A stretch of 64,000 bases of DNA from Alphaproteobacteria bacterium (GTDB lineage Bacteria; Pseudomonadota; Alphaproteobacteria; SMXS01), in NCBI GenBank assembly GCA_016124315.1, contig WGNW01000073.1, positions 36,117-100,116 of the forward strand. The letters run 5' to 3'. Every line of letters starts with the position of its first letter. The first letter of the stretch is position 1. Of this stretch, positions 45,074 through 55,470 are shown one piece after another. The notes below the pieces were generated by a model that did no database searches, was not told where the DNA came from, and saw only the letters and a program-made list of their open reading frames with translations. A program made the translations under genes and the position numbers.

Positions 45074-45940
45074 ATGGGCGGACAGCACTCCCACGACGGT
45101 CAGGGACGCAACATGCGCAGCCTCGGCATCGCCGCGCTGCTGACCGGCTCGTTCATGGTGATCGAGGTGGCCGGCGGGCTGATGACCAACTCGCTGGCGC
45201 TGATCGCCGACGCGGCCCACATGCTGACCGACTTCGGCTCGCTGGTGCTGGCGTGGTACGGCTTCCGGCTCGCCCGGCGCCCGGCGGACTGGCGGCACAC
45301 CTACGGCTTCGACCGGTTCTCGGTGCTCACCTCCTTCGTCAACGGCCTGACGCTGATCTTCATCGCCGTGTGGATCACCGTCGAGGCCGTCGGGCGCATC
45401 GAGCAGCCGGCGCCGGTGCTGGGCGGCCCGATGCTCGCCGTCGCCGTCGCGGGCCTCGTCATCAACATCGTCGCGCTGCTGATCGTGCGCAGCGGCGACC
45501 GGGAGAACCTCAACATCAGGGGCGCGGCGCTGCACGTGCTCGGCGACCTGCTGGGATCGGTCGGCGCCATCGCCGCGGCGGTCGTCATCCTCACGACCGG
45601 CTGGACCTATGCCGACCCGCTGGTGTCGGTGCTGGTCGCGGTCATCCTGCTGCAGGGCGCCTGGCAGGTGGTCAGGGACGCCGGCCGCATCCTGCTGGAA
45701 GCCGCGCCGCAGGACCTCGACGTCCGGACGGTCGCCGAGGAACTGCAAGCCGCGTTCGACGGCATCGAGGTGAGCCACACCCACGCCTGGTCGCTCACCC
45801 AGGAGCGCCGGCTCATCACCCTGGAAGTGGCGGTGCCCCGGGACCGGGACGGCGAGCAGGTCCGCGACGGCGTCAAGCGGCTGCTGCACGACCGCTTCAA
45901 CCTGTCCCACGCGACGGTGGAGCTGCGCTACCGCGACTGA
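45074..45940 (+). CDS. Cation diffusion facilitator (zinc/cobalt/cadmium efflux)
   Basis: A 288-residue CDF transporter with six helices that exchanges Zn or similar ions for protons. A His-rich start (MGGQHSHDGQGRN) leads to helix II with ALIADAAHMLTDFGSL and helix V with ALHVLGDLLGSVGA, giving the H-D metal site. The cytoplasmic C-terminal domain (IEVSHTHAWSLTQERRL) is present. Family CzcD/ZitB; exact metal cannot be told. Converges on the adhesin gene 36 bp away. Confidence 0.9.
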   Translation: MGGQHSHDGQGRNMRSLGIAALLTGSFMVIEVAGGLMTNSLALIADAAHMLTDFGSLVLAWYGFRLARRPADWRHTYGFDRFSVLTSFVNGLTLIFIAVWITVEAVGRIEQPAPVLGGPMLAVAVAGLVINIVALLIVRSGDRENLNIRGAALHVLGDLLGSVGAIAAAVVILTTGWTYADPLVSVLVAVILLQGAWQVVRDAGRILLEAAPQDLDVRTVAEELQAAFDGIEVSHTHAWSLTQERRLITLEVAVPRDRDGEQVRDGVKRLLHDRFNLSHATVELRYRD

Positions 45941-45976
45941 CGGCGCCGGCGCGTTTCGAGCGGCGCGCCCGGCCTT

Positions 45977-48900
45977 CTACCACTTGACCGCCACGCCGGC
46001 GGAGCCGCCCACCGTGTTGCGCCGGGTGCCGATGCCGAGGCTGCCAGTCAAGTACACGTGGTCGCTCACCCGGGCTACGGCGCCGATGGCGAAGGCGTTC
46101 TCGCCCTGGAAGTTGCCGTAGCCGCCATAGATGGCGAACTTCTCGTTGTAGTCCAGCGACGGCGCCGTCGACATGGCGAGCGCCATGGCGACGCCCTCGG
46201 CGTTCTTGTTGATGCCGTGGAATGCGTCGTCCAAGGCGTTGCCCAGCGCCTCGAAGCGGCTGTTGATCTGCAGCTGGGAGTCGATGTTCTGGTAGAGTTC
46301 GGTGAGCGGCATGGACGCGATGTTCCCCGCCGCGTCATTGGACACCAGGCCGATCGGCGTGCCCTGCGCCGACCGGCTGGCCTGCGAGGCGATGCCCGGC
46401 AGCGTGTAGGTGATGCCCGAGGTGCCGATCACCACCTGGTTGTCGCGACTGGTGGCGGCGTGGGGACCGATCGCCACCGAGCCGCTATAGGCCGCCGAGG
46501 CGCGGTAGCCGATGGCGGTGGACTCCGCCGCGGTCGCCGTCGCCCCCTGGCCGTAGGCGGTGGAGCCCGACGCGGAGGCGACCGAGCCCTGACCCACCGC
46601 CGTCGCCTCCGCGCCCGAGGCCACCGACGCCTGGCCGACGGCAACCGTCCGCGCGCCCTGGGCCGGATCGTCGATGGTGACGCCGGCTCGGGCATTGGCG
46701 CCGATGGCCGTGGAATCGTTGCCCAACGCCTGCGCCTCGAGGCCGAAGGCGGCGGTCGGGTCGGCGGAGGCGACGGCGCGGGTGCCCACGGCCGTCGCCC
46801 CTGCGGACGTCGCCTGCGCGGCGTGGCCGACCGCCGTGGTCTCGTCGCCAATGGCCTGGGCGGCGTCGCCGGTGGCCGTCGCTTGGACGCCGACCGCCTG
46901 GGCCTCGTGCCCGAGCGCCGTCGCTTCCTGTCCGACGGCTTGCGCGAAATCGCCCGTGGCCGTGGTCCGGATGCCCGAGGCGACAGCGCCGGTGCCGCAG
47001 AGGTAGGAATCGGTGGCATCGCCGTTGGTGCAGATGATGCCCAGGTCGAGTTCGGCGGTCGCCAGGTTGCCCTGGGCGTCGGCGGTCACGAACTGGACGG
47101 TGTTCAGGTCCTGCGCCTGCTTGCTGGCGTCCGACTGGATGCCGGCGAGCGTGTAGGTGTTCACCGCGCCGCCGATGGCCACCTGGTTGGCCCGCGTCGT
47201 CTGGACGCCCTGGCCGATGGCGGCCGAATTGTCGAAATTGGCCTGCGAGCCCTCGCCGACAGCGGTGGCGTTCTGCCCCGTGGTGTAGGCGCCGGCGCCC
47301 AGGCTGGTGGATCCCTGGGCTCCCGCCGTCGCCCCGATGCCCAGGGCCGTCGCTGCCCCGGCCGTCGCCTGGGCGTAGGTGCCGACGGCGGTCGTGCCGT
47401 CGGACGTGGCCCGGGAAGAGACGCCCACGGCAACCGAGATGGTTCCGACCGAGGGATCGTCCGCCGAGCCGCCCGCCTGCGCGTCGTCGCCCAGCGCCAC
47501 GGAGCTGTCCGCCAGCGCCCGCGCGTCGTTGCCGAGCGCCGAGCTGTGTGCGCCGTTCGCGGCGCCGCCGACGCCGACGGCGGTGGCGCTGTCGCCGACC
47601 GCGCGGGACGATTCGCCCACCGCCACGGTGTTCTCGCCCACGGTGGGGTCGTTGATGTCGCCGCCGGCCTGGGCGTTGGCGCCGATGGCGGTGGCGTTGT
47701 TGCCGAAGGCCGAGGCGTTCAGGCCGAACGCCGAGGTGGGATCGCCCGTCGCCATGGCGCCGTTGCCGACGGCGGTCGCTCCTTCCGAGGTCGCCGTCGC
47801 CCCTTCACCCACGGCGGTGGTTCCCTCGCCGGAGGCCGCCGCCCCGTTGCCGCAGGAGAAGGCGCCGCCGCTGCTGCCGCAGGCCGCGCCGAGGTCGATC
47901 TGGGCCGCCGCCAGGTTGCCGTCCGCGTCGGTGGTGATCACGCCCACCACCTCGCCCTGCGCGGCGGTGCTGGCGGCCGAGGTGACGCCGGCCAAGGTGT
48001 AGGTGTTCTGAGCCGTGCCCACGGCGACCTGGTTCGCCCGCGAGGTCGCCGCGCCCTGCCCCAGCGCCATGGAATCGGCGAACGTCGCCGACGCGCCCTG
48101 GCCCAGCGCGGTCGACCTGGCGCCGTTGGCGAGCGCCTGTTGCCCGACCGCCGTGGCGTTGGCCGCGCCCGCGACGGTGACGAGTGCGTCAGGGTCGTAA
48201 GGCCCGACCGCGGTCGAGGCCCCCTGGCCCAGGGCAGTGGACCCCTCGCCCGCCGCCACCGCGGCCTGGCCGAGGGCGGTAGTATTGGTGTCGGCGGCGA
48301 GCGAGCCGTTGCCGATCGCCGTCGGGTTGGGGACGACGCTAGTAGCATAGGTAGGGATGCCCAACGGCCCGCCGCCGCCGAACGACGTCGTGCGGCCCGT
48401 TGCCGCGCCGGTCCCCACGACCGTCGCGTTGGTCCCGTTCACGTCGAGATTGTTGCCGATGACCACCGATTGGTCGCCGGCTGCCGCGCCGACGCCGATC
48501 GCGATCGCATCCGGCCGGTCGGCAACGGCATTCTGTCCCACGGCGATGCCGTTCGATCCCGCGGCGGACGCGCCCTGGCCGAACGCCGAGGCGTTCGCGC
48601 CCGTGGCGCTGGCGCCCCCGCCAATGGCGGTGGTCTTGTCCGCCTCCGCCAGGGCGTCGGTGCCGACGGCCGTCGACAACTGACCGCCGGCGGTGGCGGC
48701 ACCGCCGACGGCCACCGAGGAGGTGCCGATCGCGCCGGATAGGACGCCCAGCGCGGTCCCGTTGGTGCCGTTGGCGGCCGCGCCCTGGCCCAGCGCCGTC
48801 GACCCGTTTCCGTTGGCCTGGGCGCTGGTGCCCACCGCGGTCGAGGCGCTGCCGGCGGCCACGGCGCCGTCGCCGCACTGGAACGACAAGACGGCCGATC

Positions 48901-51900
48901 CGGAACCGCAACTCAGACCGAGGTCGATGGTCACGTCCGCGGTCGCCAGGTTGCCGTTGGCGTCGGTGGTCACCACGCCGACCACCGGCCCCTGCGCCGA
49001 CGTGCTGGCCGCCGAGGTCAGCCCGGCCAGCGTGTAGGTGTTGGTGGCGCTGCCGATCACGACCTGATTGTCGCGTTCTGTCGTGACCTCGAAGCCGATG
49101 GCGATGGAGTTCACGTAACCGGCCTGACTGCCCGCGCCAACGGCGGTCGCGTAGGCTGCGTCGGCCCAGGCGCCGGTGCCCAGGCTTGCCGAGCTTTCGC
49201 CGGTCGCCGATGCGCCCTGTCCCACCGCCAGTGCGCCCGGAGCAGACGCGGTTGCGCCGCCGCCCAGCGCGGCGGTCGAATTGCCAATGGACTGTGCACC
49301 CTTGCCGACCGCGAGTGCCTCAAATCCGTTCGTCGTGGCGCTATTGCCCAGCGCGGTCGACGAGTTGCCGACGGCCGCGGCGCCGTCACCGCACTGGAAC
49401 GAGTTCGCATTCGTACCGTTCCCGCAGTTCAGGCCGAGGTCGATGGTCACGTCCGCGGCCGCCAGGTTGCCGTTCGCGTCGGTGGTCACCACGCCGACCA
49501 CCTGCCCCTGGGCCGACGTGCTGGCCGCCGAAGTCAGCCCCGCCAGCGTGTAGGTGTTGGCGCCGCTGCCGATCACCACCTGGTTGTCGCGTTCCGTCAT
49601 CACCCCGAAGCCGATGGCGATGGAGTTCACGTAACCGGCCTGACTGCTCACGCCGACGGCGGTCGCGTAGGCCGCGTGGGCCTGGGAGCCGGTGCCCAGG
49701 CTGGCCGAGCTTTCGCCGGTCGCCGACGCGCCCTGCCCGACTGCCAGCGCGCCGGGCGCCGATGCCGTCGCGAAGGCGCCCAGCGCGGCAGTCGAATTGC
49801 CGATGGACTGGGCGCCCTTGCCGACCGCGAGCGTCGCAAAGCCGTTCGTGGTGGCGCTGTTGCCCAGCGCGGTCGACGAGTTGCCGACGGCCGCCGCGCC
49901 GTCGCCGCACTGGAACGAATCCGTGCCCGTACCACTGCCGCAGTTCAGGCCGAGGTCGATGGTCACGTCCGAGGTGGCGAGGTTGCCGGCCGCATCGGCG
50001 GTCACGAGCTGGATGTTGCCGGCGTCCTGCGCGTTTTTGCTCGCCTGCGACTGGATGCCCGCCAGCGTGTAGGTGTTGCTGCCGACGCCGATCGCGATCT
50101 GGTTCACGGCGTCGGTCGACGCCGCCGTACCCAGCGCCAGCGAGTTGTTGAAGTCGGCCGTCGCGCCGGCGCCGAACGCGCTGGCCCCGAACGCCGTCGC
50201 ATGCGCGCTGAAGCCGACCGCCGTGCCCACATCGCCGGTCGCCGAACTCCCGGCGCCAATGGACGTGGCGTCGGATCCGGAGGCGGAGGCGGAATAGCCG
50301 ATAGAGATGGATTCCTGGCCGACCAGTTGGTCGCTCACATTGCCGCCCGCGACCGCTTCCCTGCCGATGGCGACGGAATTGAGCCCGGTCGCCCTCGCCT
50401 GGTCGCCGAAGCTGCTGCCTCCCTCGCCGACGGCCAACGCATCGACACCGACTGCCGCCGACTGGTTGCCAGCCGCGCCGGCGCCGTCGCCGCACTGGAA
50501 CGAGTCCGCGCCCGTACCGCTCCCGCAGTTGAGGCCCAGGTCGATGGTCACGTCCGAGGTCGCCAGGTTGCCGTTCGCGTCGGCGGTCACCACCTGGACG
50601 TTGCCTGCGGTCTGCGCGTCCGTGCTCGCCTGCGACTGGATGCCCGCAAGCGCGTAGGTATTGGTGGACAAGCCGATGGCGATCTGGTTCTCCGCGCCGG
50701 TCGCCACGCCCCGGCCCAGCGCCATGGAGTTGTCGTAGAGCGCCTGGGCGCCGACGCCGAGGGCGGTCGTGCCCTCGGCCGAGGCCGTCGCGCCCTGGCC
50801 GATCGCGGTGGCGTTGGCCTGGGTCGCCATCGCGCCCTGGCCGAAGGCGGAGGCGCTATCGCCCACGGCCGCCGCGGCGTTGCCGACCGCCGTCGTGTTG
50901 TTTGCGATAGGCGTATCGTCCGGAAGATTCGGATTGATCAATGTCGGATCGCCCGCGTCGGCACCCGCGCCGATGGCCACGGAGTTGCCACCCAACGCGA
51001 AGGACGTGTTGCCGACGGCCACCGAGTCGGCGCCGAGGGCGATCGCGGCGTCGCCGACGGCGGCGGACCGTTCGCCGGCCAGCGCGCTTTTGCCAACCGC
51101 CGTAGCATCCTGCTCGCCCGAGGCGAACGAGCCGACCACCGTTGCGTTGTCCTCGAACGCAGACGCGCCGCGGCCGACCACCGTCGTGTTCTTGCCCGTG
51201 GCATAGGTGTTCTGGCCGAACGCGCTCGACTCCAGGCCGGAAGCGATCGCGCTGTTGCCGACCGCGGTGCTGTGAGCACCGCTTGCAGTCGCGCCGTCGC
51301 CGCACTGATGGCTGTCGGCGCCCGACCCGTTGCCGCAGTTGAGGCTGAGGTCGATGGTCACGTCGGTGGCCGCCAGGTTGCCGTTCGCGTCGGTGGTCAC
51401 CACGCCGACCACCTGCCCCTGCGCCGACGTGCTGGCCGCCGAGGTCAGACCGGCGAGCGTATAGGTGTTGGTGGAAAGGCCGATGGCGATCTGGTTGTCC
51501 GCGCTGGTCGCCACCCCCTGGCCCAGCGCCATGGAGTTGGCGAAGTGGGCCGAGCTGCCCTGGCCGATCGCCGTCGCATTGTCCATGGTGGCGGATGCGG
51601 ATTCGCCCACCGCCACGGTATTGATGCCGACCAAGGGCGTACTGGAATCGCTGCCCGCTTGCGCGTTGGCGCCCAGCGCCGTCGCGTCGTTTCCCAGCGC
51701 CTGCGCGTTATAGCCGAAGGCGGCGGTCGGATCGGCGACCGCCTTCGCACCCTGGCCGACGGCGGTGGCACCGAGCGCAGTGGCGGCGGCTCCCTGACCG
51801 ACGGCCGTGCTGCTCTCGAACGCCGCGTTCGCGCCCTGCCCTACCGCCGTGGCGTTGTTGCCGACGGCGCTGGAGGAAACGCCCAGGGCGGCGGACTGGT

Positions 51901-54439
51901 CGCCGCCCGCGGCCGCGCCGTCGCCGCACTGGAGGGAGTCGGCGCCCGCGCCGTCGGCGCACTTTGAACTGATCGTCGTGGTGGCGAGGTTGCCGTATTC
52001 GTCGGCGGTGACCACCTCGATGTTGGAGCCGTCCTGGGCGTCCTTGCTCGCTTGGGACTGCAGGCCGGCGAGCGTGTAGGTGTTGGTGGAAACGCCGATG
52101 GCGATCTGGTTGGCGGCATCGGTGGCGACGCCCTGGCCCAACGCCATCGAGGCCGCGAAATTGGCATGAGCACCCTGGCCCAAGGCCGTGGCGTTGTCCT
52201 TCAGCGCCTGGCTGCCCGCGCCGATCGCCGTCGTGCCGCTGGTGCTGTCGAAACTCTCGCCTATGAGGGTGACGGTGCCGTCTCCCGACTGAGCGCCCTG
52301 CCCCAGCGCAACCGAACTGGTTCCCTCCGCAGTGGCACCCTGGCCGACCGCCGTGCTCTTGTACTGGGACACGGCTCCCTGGCCCAGGGCGGTGGACTGG
52401 CTGAGGTGAGCGTGCGCGCCGTTGCCGAGGACCGTCGCATTGTTGGCGACGACGGTGGTGTCGTCACCGATCGTCGCGGATTGCCCGACCACGGTCGAAT
52501 TGGTGCCGAACGCCGAGGCGCCGTATCCGATCACCGTGCTGTCGGCGTTGGGCGCCTTCGCGTCGACGCCGATGACCATCGACCGGTCCGAGGGGCTGCC
52601 CGCCGAAATCCCGACGCCCTCGGCATTGGCGTTGCGGCCGATGGCGATGGTGTCCACGCCGATCGCCTGCGCGCCCTGGCCGAGGGCGGTCGCGCCGGTG
52701 CCGTCGGCCTTGGCGCCGGGACCGACGGCGGTGGCATTGTCCTGCAGGGCGCTGCTGCCCGTGCCGAGGGCCGAAGCGCCGGTGCCATGTGCGCTGGCCC
52801 CGTGCCCGATGGCGGTGGCGTTGTCCTGCAGCGCGCTGCTGCCCACGCCGACCGCCGTGGTTCCGGAGCTGCCCAATCCCGCACCGAACGGCCCGGTACC
52901 GCTGCCGGAGACCGAGCCGCTGCCGATCGCCACGGCGTCGGTTCCGTTGGCATTCGCGTTGCGGCCCACCGAAGTGCCGTTGGCCTGCGCCCCGGAACCG
53001 CTGCCGATGGCGGTCGAATTGTCGAGCACCGCCGTCGCGCCGACGCCGACGACCGTTGTATTGTTGCCGCCGCCGGGGCCGCCGGTGATCCCTTCGTACC
53101 CGGCCGTGGCGCTGTGGCCCACGGCGACGGAATTGTTGCCGAAGGCGGTGGCGCCGTAGCCCACGACCGTGCTGTGGTTGACGTATGCCGTAGCGTCCGC
53201 GCCGACCGCTATCGACTGGTCGGCGGAGTGGTTGGTCGTGATGCTGCCGCCGTCGGGCGTGTCGATGGACGTCGAGTAGCCTGTCTCGGCGCCCCTGCCG
53301 ATGGCGATCGAATCCGTGCCCCGCACGTGCGTCGCCTGGCCCAGCGCCGTCGCGCCGGCACTGTCCGCGAGGGCGCCCTGGCCGAAGGCCGAGGCGTTGT
53401 CCTCGGTGGCCATCGCCGACTCGCCCACGGCCACCGTGTTGATGCCGACGGTGGCGTCGCTGGCGCTGCCGCCCGCCTGCGCGTTGGCGCCGAGCGCCGT
53501 GGAATCGTTGCCGTAGGCCTTGGCGTTCTGGCCGTAGGCGGCGGTCGGATCGGCCTTGGCGACGGCGCCCTGGCCGACCGCCGTGGCGCCTGCCGCAGTC
53601 GCCTGCGCGCCAGCGCCGATGGCAATGGCGTCGAGGTAGGTGGCCTGCGCGTCGGCGCCCACCGCGATGGAGTCGGTCGCCAGCGCGTCCGCCGAGTAGC
53701 CGATGGCGATGGCGCGCGCGGCCGTCGAGCCGTCGTCGTCGGCTCCCAGGCCGGCCACGGCGCCATGGCCGAGGGCGAGGGTATTGTTGTCCCAGGCTGT
53801 GGAGTCCCACCCGATGGCGATGGCGTCGCTACCTGTGGTGGCCGGAGGACCATCCACTACGGTGACGGTGCTGTCGATTTCGCCCGCCCGGCCGAGAATG
53901 GCGATCGACTCGGTGCCGTACGCGCCCGCAAAATAGCCCAGTGAGGTCGCCTTATCCCCTATTGACTGCGCGTCCCGTCCGACCGCCGTCGCATTCGTGC
54001 CGTCCGCGTGGGCGGCGCGGCCTACCGCCGTCCCTCCTTCCTTCGCTCTCGCGAGATTGCCCACCGCGGTCGCGGCGGTCGCGTCCGCGGTCGAATCGTC
54101 GCCGACGGCCGTCGCATAGTCACCCTTCGATTCCGATCCGTCGCCGCAATGGACATTGTCGGTGTAGCTGCCTTGGCTGTCGCACGTGTCGTTCGCCAGC
54201 GCCGCCGACGCCCATAGGCTCAGGGCGGCGACGGCCAGCGCCGCAATTCCCAGCTGGCCGAACCGTCGTTCGCGCCTGACTGCGAGGGCGCCGGTAGCAT
54301 GCGGTCGCAGCGTGCGTCGTGTCGATCTCCGGCGAGGCATCGCTGGACCGGCGTCCGGCGCGCGCCTGTCAGGTAACGAAAACGGAGCGAAGAGCAGGCG
54401 CAGGCGGCTACCGCCTCCCTGCGGAACGGACACGAACAT
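45977..54439 (-). CDS. Giant trimeric autotransporter adhesin (YadA-like), 2820 residues
   Basis: A type Vc autotransporter. After a long basic N-terminal stretch and a signal sequence (LGIAALAVAALSLWASAALA, cleavage near residue 82) comes a passenger made of YadA-head heptad-like repeats (xAxAxGxxA, such as ATAVGQGA) for over 2500 residues. The last ~90 residues form the membrane anchor with SRFEALGNALDDAFHGINKN and a beta-barrel ending GGSAGVAVKW. Eight internal connectors repeat: NQIAIG...NTYTLAG, then VVTADANGNLA, then a Cys...CGDGA pair; a ninth connector without Cys precedes the anchor. AGAGGGGAAGATCC precedes the ATG at 54439, favoured over the ATG at 54340. Confidence 0.93.
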   Translation of the reverse strand: MFVSVPQGGGSRLRLLFAPFSLPDRRAPDAGPAMPRRRSTRRTLRPHATGALAVRRERRFGQLGIAALAVAALSLWASAALANDTCDSQGSYTDNVHCGDGSESKGDYATAVGDDSTADATAATAVGNLARAKEGGTAVGRAAHADGTNATAVGRDAQSIGDKATSLGYFAGAYGTESIAILGRAGEIDSTVTVVDGPPATTGSDAIAIGWDSTAWDNNTLALGHGAVAGLGADDDGSTAARAIAIGYSADALATDSIAVGADAQATYLDAIAIGAGAQATAAGATAVGQGAVAKADPTAAYGQNAKAYGNDSTALGANAQAGGSASDATVGINTVAVGESAMATEDNASAFGQGALADSAGATALGQATHVRGTDSIAIGRGAETGYSTSIDTPDGGSITTNHSADQSIAVGADATAYVNHSTVVGYGATAFGNNSVAVGHSATAGYEGITGGPGGGNNTTVVGVGATAVLDNSTAIGSGSGAQANGTSVGRNANANGTDAVAIGSGSVSGSGTGPFGAGLGSSGTTAVGVGSSALQDNATAIGHGASAHGTGASALGTGSSALQDNATAVGPGAKADGTGATALGQGAQAIGVDTIAIGRNANAEGVGISAGSPSDRSMVIGVDAKAPNADSTVIGYGASAFGTNSTVVGQSATIGDDTTVVANNATVLGNGAHAHLSQSTALGQGAVSQYKSTAVGQGATAEGTSSVALGQGAQSGDGTVTLIGESFDSTSGTTAIGAGSQALKDNATALGQGAHANFAASMALGQGVATDAANQIAIGVSTNTYTLAGLQSQASKDAQDGSNIEVVTADEYGNLATTTISSKCADGAGADSLQCGDGAAAGGDQSAALGVSSSAVGNNATAVGQGANAAFESSTAVGQGAAATALGATAVGQGAKAVADPTAAFGYNAQALGNDATALGANAQAGSDSSTPLVGINTVAVGESASATMDNATAIGQGSSAHFANSMALGQGVATSADNQIAIGLSTNTYTLAGLTSAASTSAQGQVVGVVTTDANGNLAATDVTIDLSLNCGNGSGADSHQCGDGATASGAHSTAVGNSAIASGLESSAFGQNTYATGKNTTVVGRGASAFEDNATVVGSFASGEQDATAVGKSALAGERSAAVGDAAIALGADSVAVGNTSFALGGNSVAIGAGADAGDPTLINPNLPDDTPIANNTTAVGNAAAAVGDSASAFGQGAMATQANATAIGQGATASAEGTTALGVGAQALYDNSMALGRGVATGAENQIAIGLSTNTYALAGIQSQASTDAQTAGNVQVVTADANGNLATSDVTIDLGLNCGSGTGADSFQCGDGAGAAGNQSAAVGVDALAVGEGGSSFGDQARATGLNSVAIGREAVAGGNVSDQLVGQESISIGYSASASGSDATSIGAGSSATGDVGTAVGFSAHATAFGASAFGAGATADFNNSLALGTAASTDAVNQIAIGVGSNTYTLAGIQSQASKNAQDAGNIQLVTADAAGNLATSDVTIDLGLNCGSGTGTDSFQCGDGAAAVGNSSTALGNSATTNGFATLAVGKGAQSIGNSTAALGAFATASAPGALAVGQGASATGESSASLGTGSQAHAAYATAVGVSSQAGYVNSIAIGFGVMTERDNQVVIGSGANTYTLAGLTSAASTSAQGQVVGVVTTDANGNLAAADVTIDLGLNCGNGTNANSFQCGDGAAAVGNSSTALGNSATTNGFEALAVGKGAQSIGNSTAALGGGATASAPGALAVGQGASATGESSASLGTGAWADAAYATAVGAGSQAGYVNSIAIGFEVTTERDNQVVIGSATNTYTLAGLTSAASTSAQGPVVGVVTTDANGNLATADVTIDLGLSCGSGSAVLSFQCGDGAVAAGSASTAVGTSAQANGNGSTALGQGAAANGTNGTALGVLSGAIGTSSVAVGGAATAGGQLSTAVGTDALAEADKTTAIGGGASATGANASAFGQGASAAGSNGIAVGQNAVADRPDAIAIGVGAAAGDQSVVIGNNLDVNGTNATVVGTGAATGRTTSFGGGGPLGIPTYATSVVPNPTAIGNGSLAADTNTTALGQAAVAAGEGSTALGQGASTAVGPYDPDALVTVAGAANATAVGQQALANGARSTALGQGASATFADSMALGQGAATSRANQVAVGTAQNTYTLAGVTSAASTAAQGEVVGVITTDADGNLAAAQIDLGAACGSSGGAFSCGNGAAASGEGTTAVGEGATATSEGATAVGNGAMATGDPTSAFGLNASAFGNNATAIGANAQAGGDINDPTVGENTVAVGESSRAVGDSATAVGVGGAANGAHSSALGNDARALADSSVALGDDAQAGGSADDPSVGTISVAVGVSSRATSDGTTAVGTYAQATAGAATALGIGATAGAQGSTSLGAGAYTTGQNATAVGEGSQANFDNSAAIGQGVQTTRANQVAIGGAVNTYTLAGIQSDASKQAQDLNTVQFVTADAQGNLATAELDLGIICTNGDATDSYLCGTGAVASGIRTTATGDFAQAVGQEATALGHEAQAVGVQATATGDAAQAIGDETTAVGHAAQATSAGATAVGTRAVASADPTAAFGLEAQALGNDSTAIGANARAGVTIDDPAQGARTVAVGQASVASGAEATAVGQGSVASASGSTAYGQGATATAAESTAIGYRASAAYSGSVAIGPHAATSRDNQVVIGTSGITYTLPGIASQASRSAQGTPIGLVSNDAAGNIASMPLTELYQNIDSQLQINSRFEALGNALDDAFHGINKNAEGVAMALAMSTAPSLDYNEKFAIYGGYGNFQGENAFAIGAVARVSDHVYLTGSLGIGTRRNTVGGSAGVAVKW
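48880..49919 (-). repeat. Near-identical tandem modules within the adhesin gene
   Basis: Two units of about 520 bp (49400-49919 and 48880-49399) encode almost the same protein module, from NSSTALGNSATTNGF through QAGYVNSIAIGF to the connector and Cys pair. They differ at few positions. The connector sequence is also shared with 51330-51470 at the DNA level. Recent in-frame duplication or gene conversion explains this. Confidence 0.8.
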
Positions 54440-55470
54440 CGGATCTTCCCCTCTTGCGGGCCGCGGCCTGGCGACGAGGGGCTTGGCGGTCCCTGCCGGC
54501 TTCGTCGGTGACCGACGCGGGGCGGCGTGCCCGCGACGCGACCAAAGCGGGCGCGCCGGCAGGCGCGCCCCGAAGTATTCGTTCGATTGACAGCAATAGC
54601 CGCACCCTCCTGCACCCTATGCGGTAGCGCGGAGACAACGGCATCGACATCCTCCTCAGACGCCTGGAAAAGGCGTATCCACCTTCGTCAGGGGTCCGGA
54701 GGGATCGTGGATCAGCTTACGGGCACGATGCAGCACCCTTGGGAAGCAAGTTGTCATCAGCACTCCTGCAGCAGACAACCACACTCAACGCAATTATGAT
54801 GGCTGAGATGTTCCCACTTTAAATAGTTAAGAAATGTTAAGAGGATGTTTCTGTAACGTAAAAATTTCCTTATGTGCTATATTTCTACTGCAATAGAAAC
54901 ATACAGCAGATAAGTGCGAAATAATTTCTCATTCGCTTGCTGTACGTTTGGCTTTTTACTGGTAAGCCGGCCCCCAATGCGGCGTCTCCTGAGAGTCCTT
55001 GGCTAGGTCATCGTCTGCCCTTTCGACTCGGATGGGCGTCCGACGCTCCGCCCATTTCGGGCCCTGCCGGACGCCTCGGGAGAAAATGGGAATAGTGTTG
55101 GCGGGCTGCGGCGCGTCGCCGCGCGCACGGGCAACCCAAGCGACCGTACCTCCTCCCGGAGCGGCATTGATCGGCCGCAGCGACAGCCACGAGCTGCGGC
55201 CCCCATGTCGATGTCATGTCCCTCAGCAATCCCAAGTCAGGATCGCCCCCATGGCAGCATTGTGCGGGAGGCCGGCCGACGCGGCTATGATCTGGGTGGT
55301 AATATGTTAAGGGACGCAAAAGGCCTTTGGGACCGTGACGACGGTCCGCGGGCAACCCGCGCCCATGGCGCCGTCACCGCTATGCCGGCCGAGTTCGCGC
55401 CAGTGGTCGGCATCATTGGCCATCATTCTTGCGCCACGCCCAGGCACGCCAACGGTTCTCTTCGGCACCG
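54440..55470. promoter_or_regulatory. Long AT-rich upstream region of the adhesin gene
   Basis: About 1 kb with no credible gene lies between the adhesin start and a secreted-protein stop. 54780-54970 is strikingly AT-rich against GC-rich surroundings and carries the direct repeat GTTAAGA-AAT-GTTAAGA, TTTCTA-N6-TAGAAA near 54883-54900, and a stem-loop: TACAGCA 54902-54908 with TGCTGTA 54938-54944, enclosing GCGAA 54916-54920 with TTCGC 54932-54936. It is a good candidate for regulator or nucleoid-protein binding, and an origin in transferred DNA is possible. The rest, 55000-55470, shows nothing clear. Confidence 0.5.

Noticed and set aside
46058..48742. Long plus-strand open frame (894 codons) inside the adhesin
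   Set aside because: It is the antisense shadow of the repetitive GC-rich adhesin; its Arg/Gly/Val-rich translation has no domain.
45977..54439. Reading the regular repeats as a CRISPR array or satellite
   Set aside because: The repeats stay in one open frame, vary as protein repeats do, and lack spacers of constant length.
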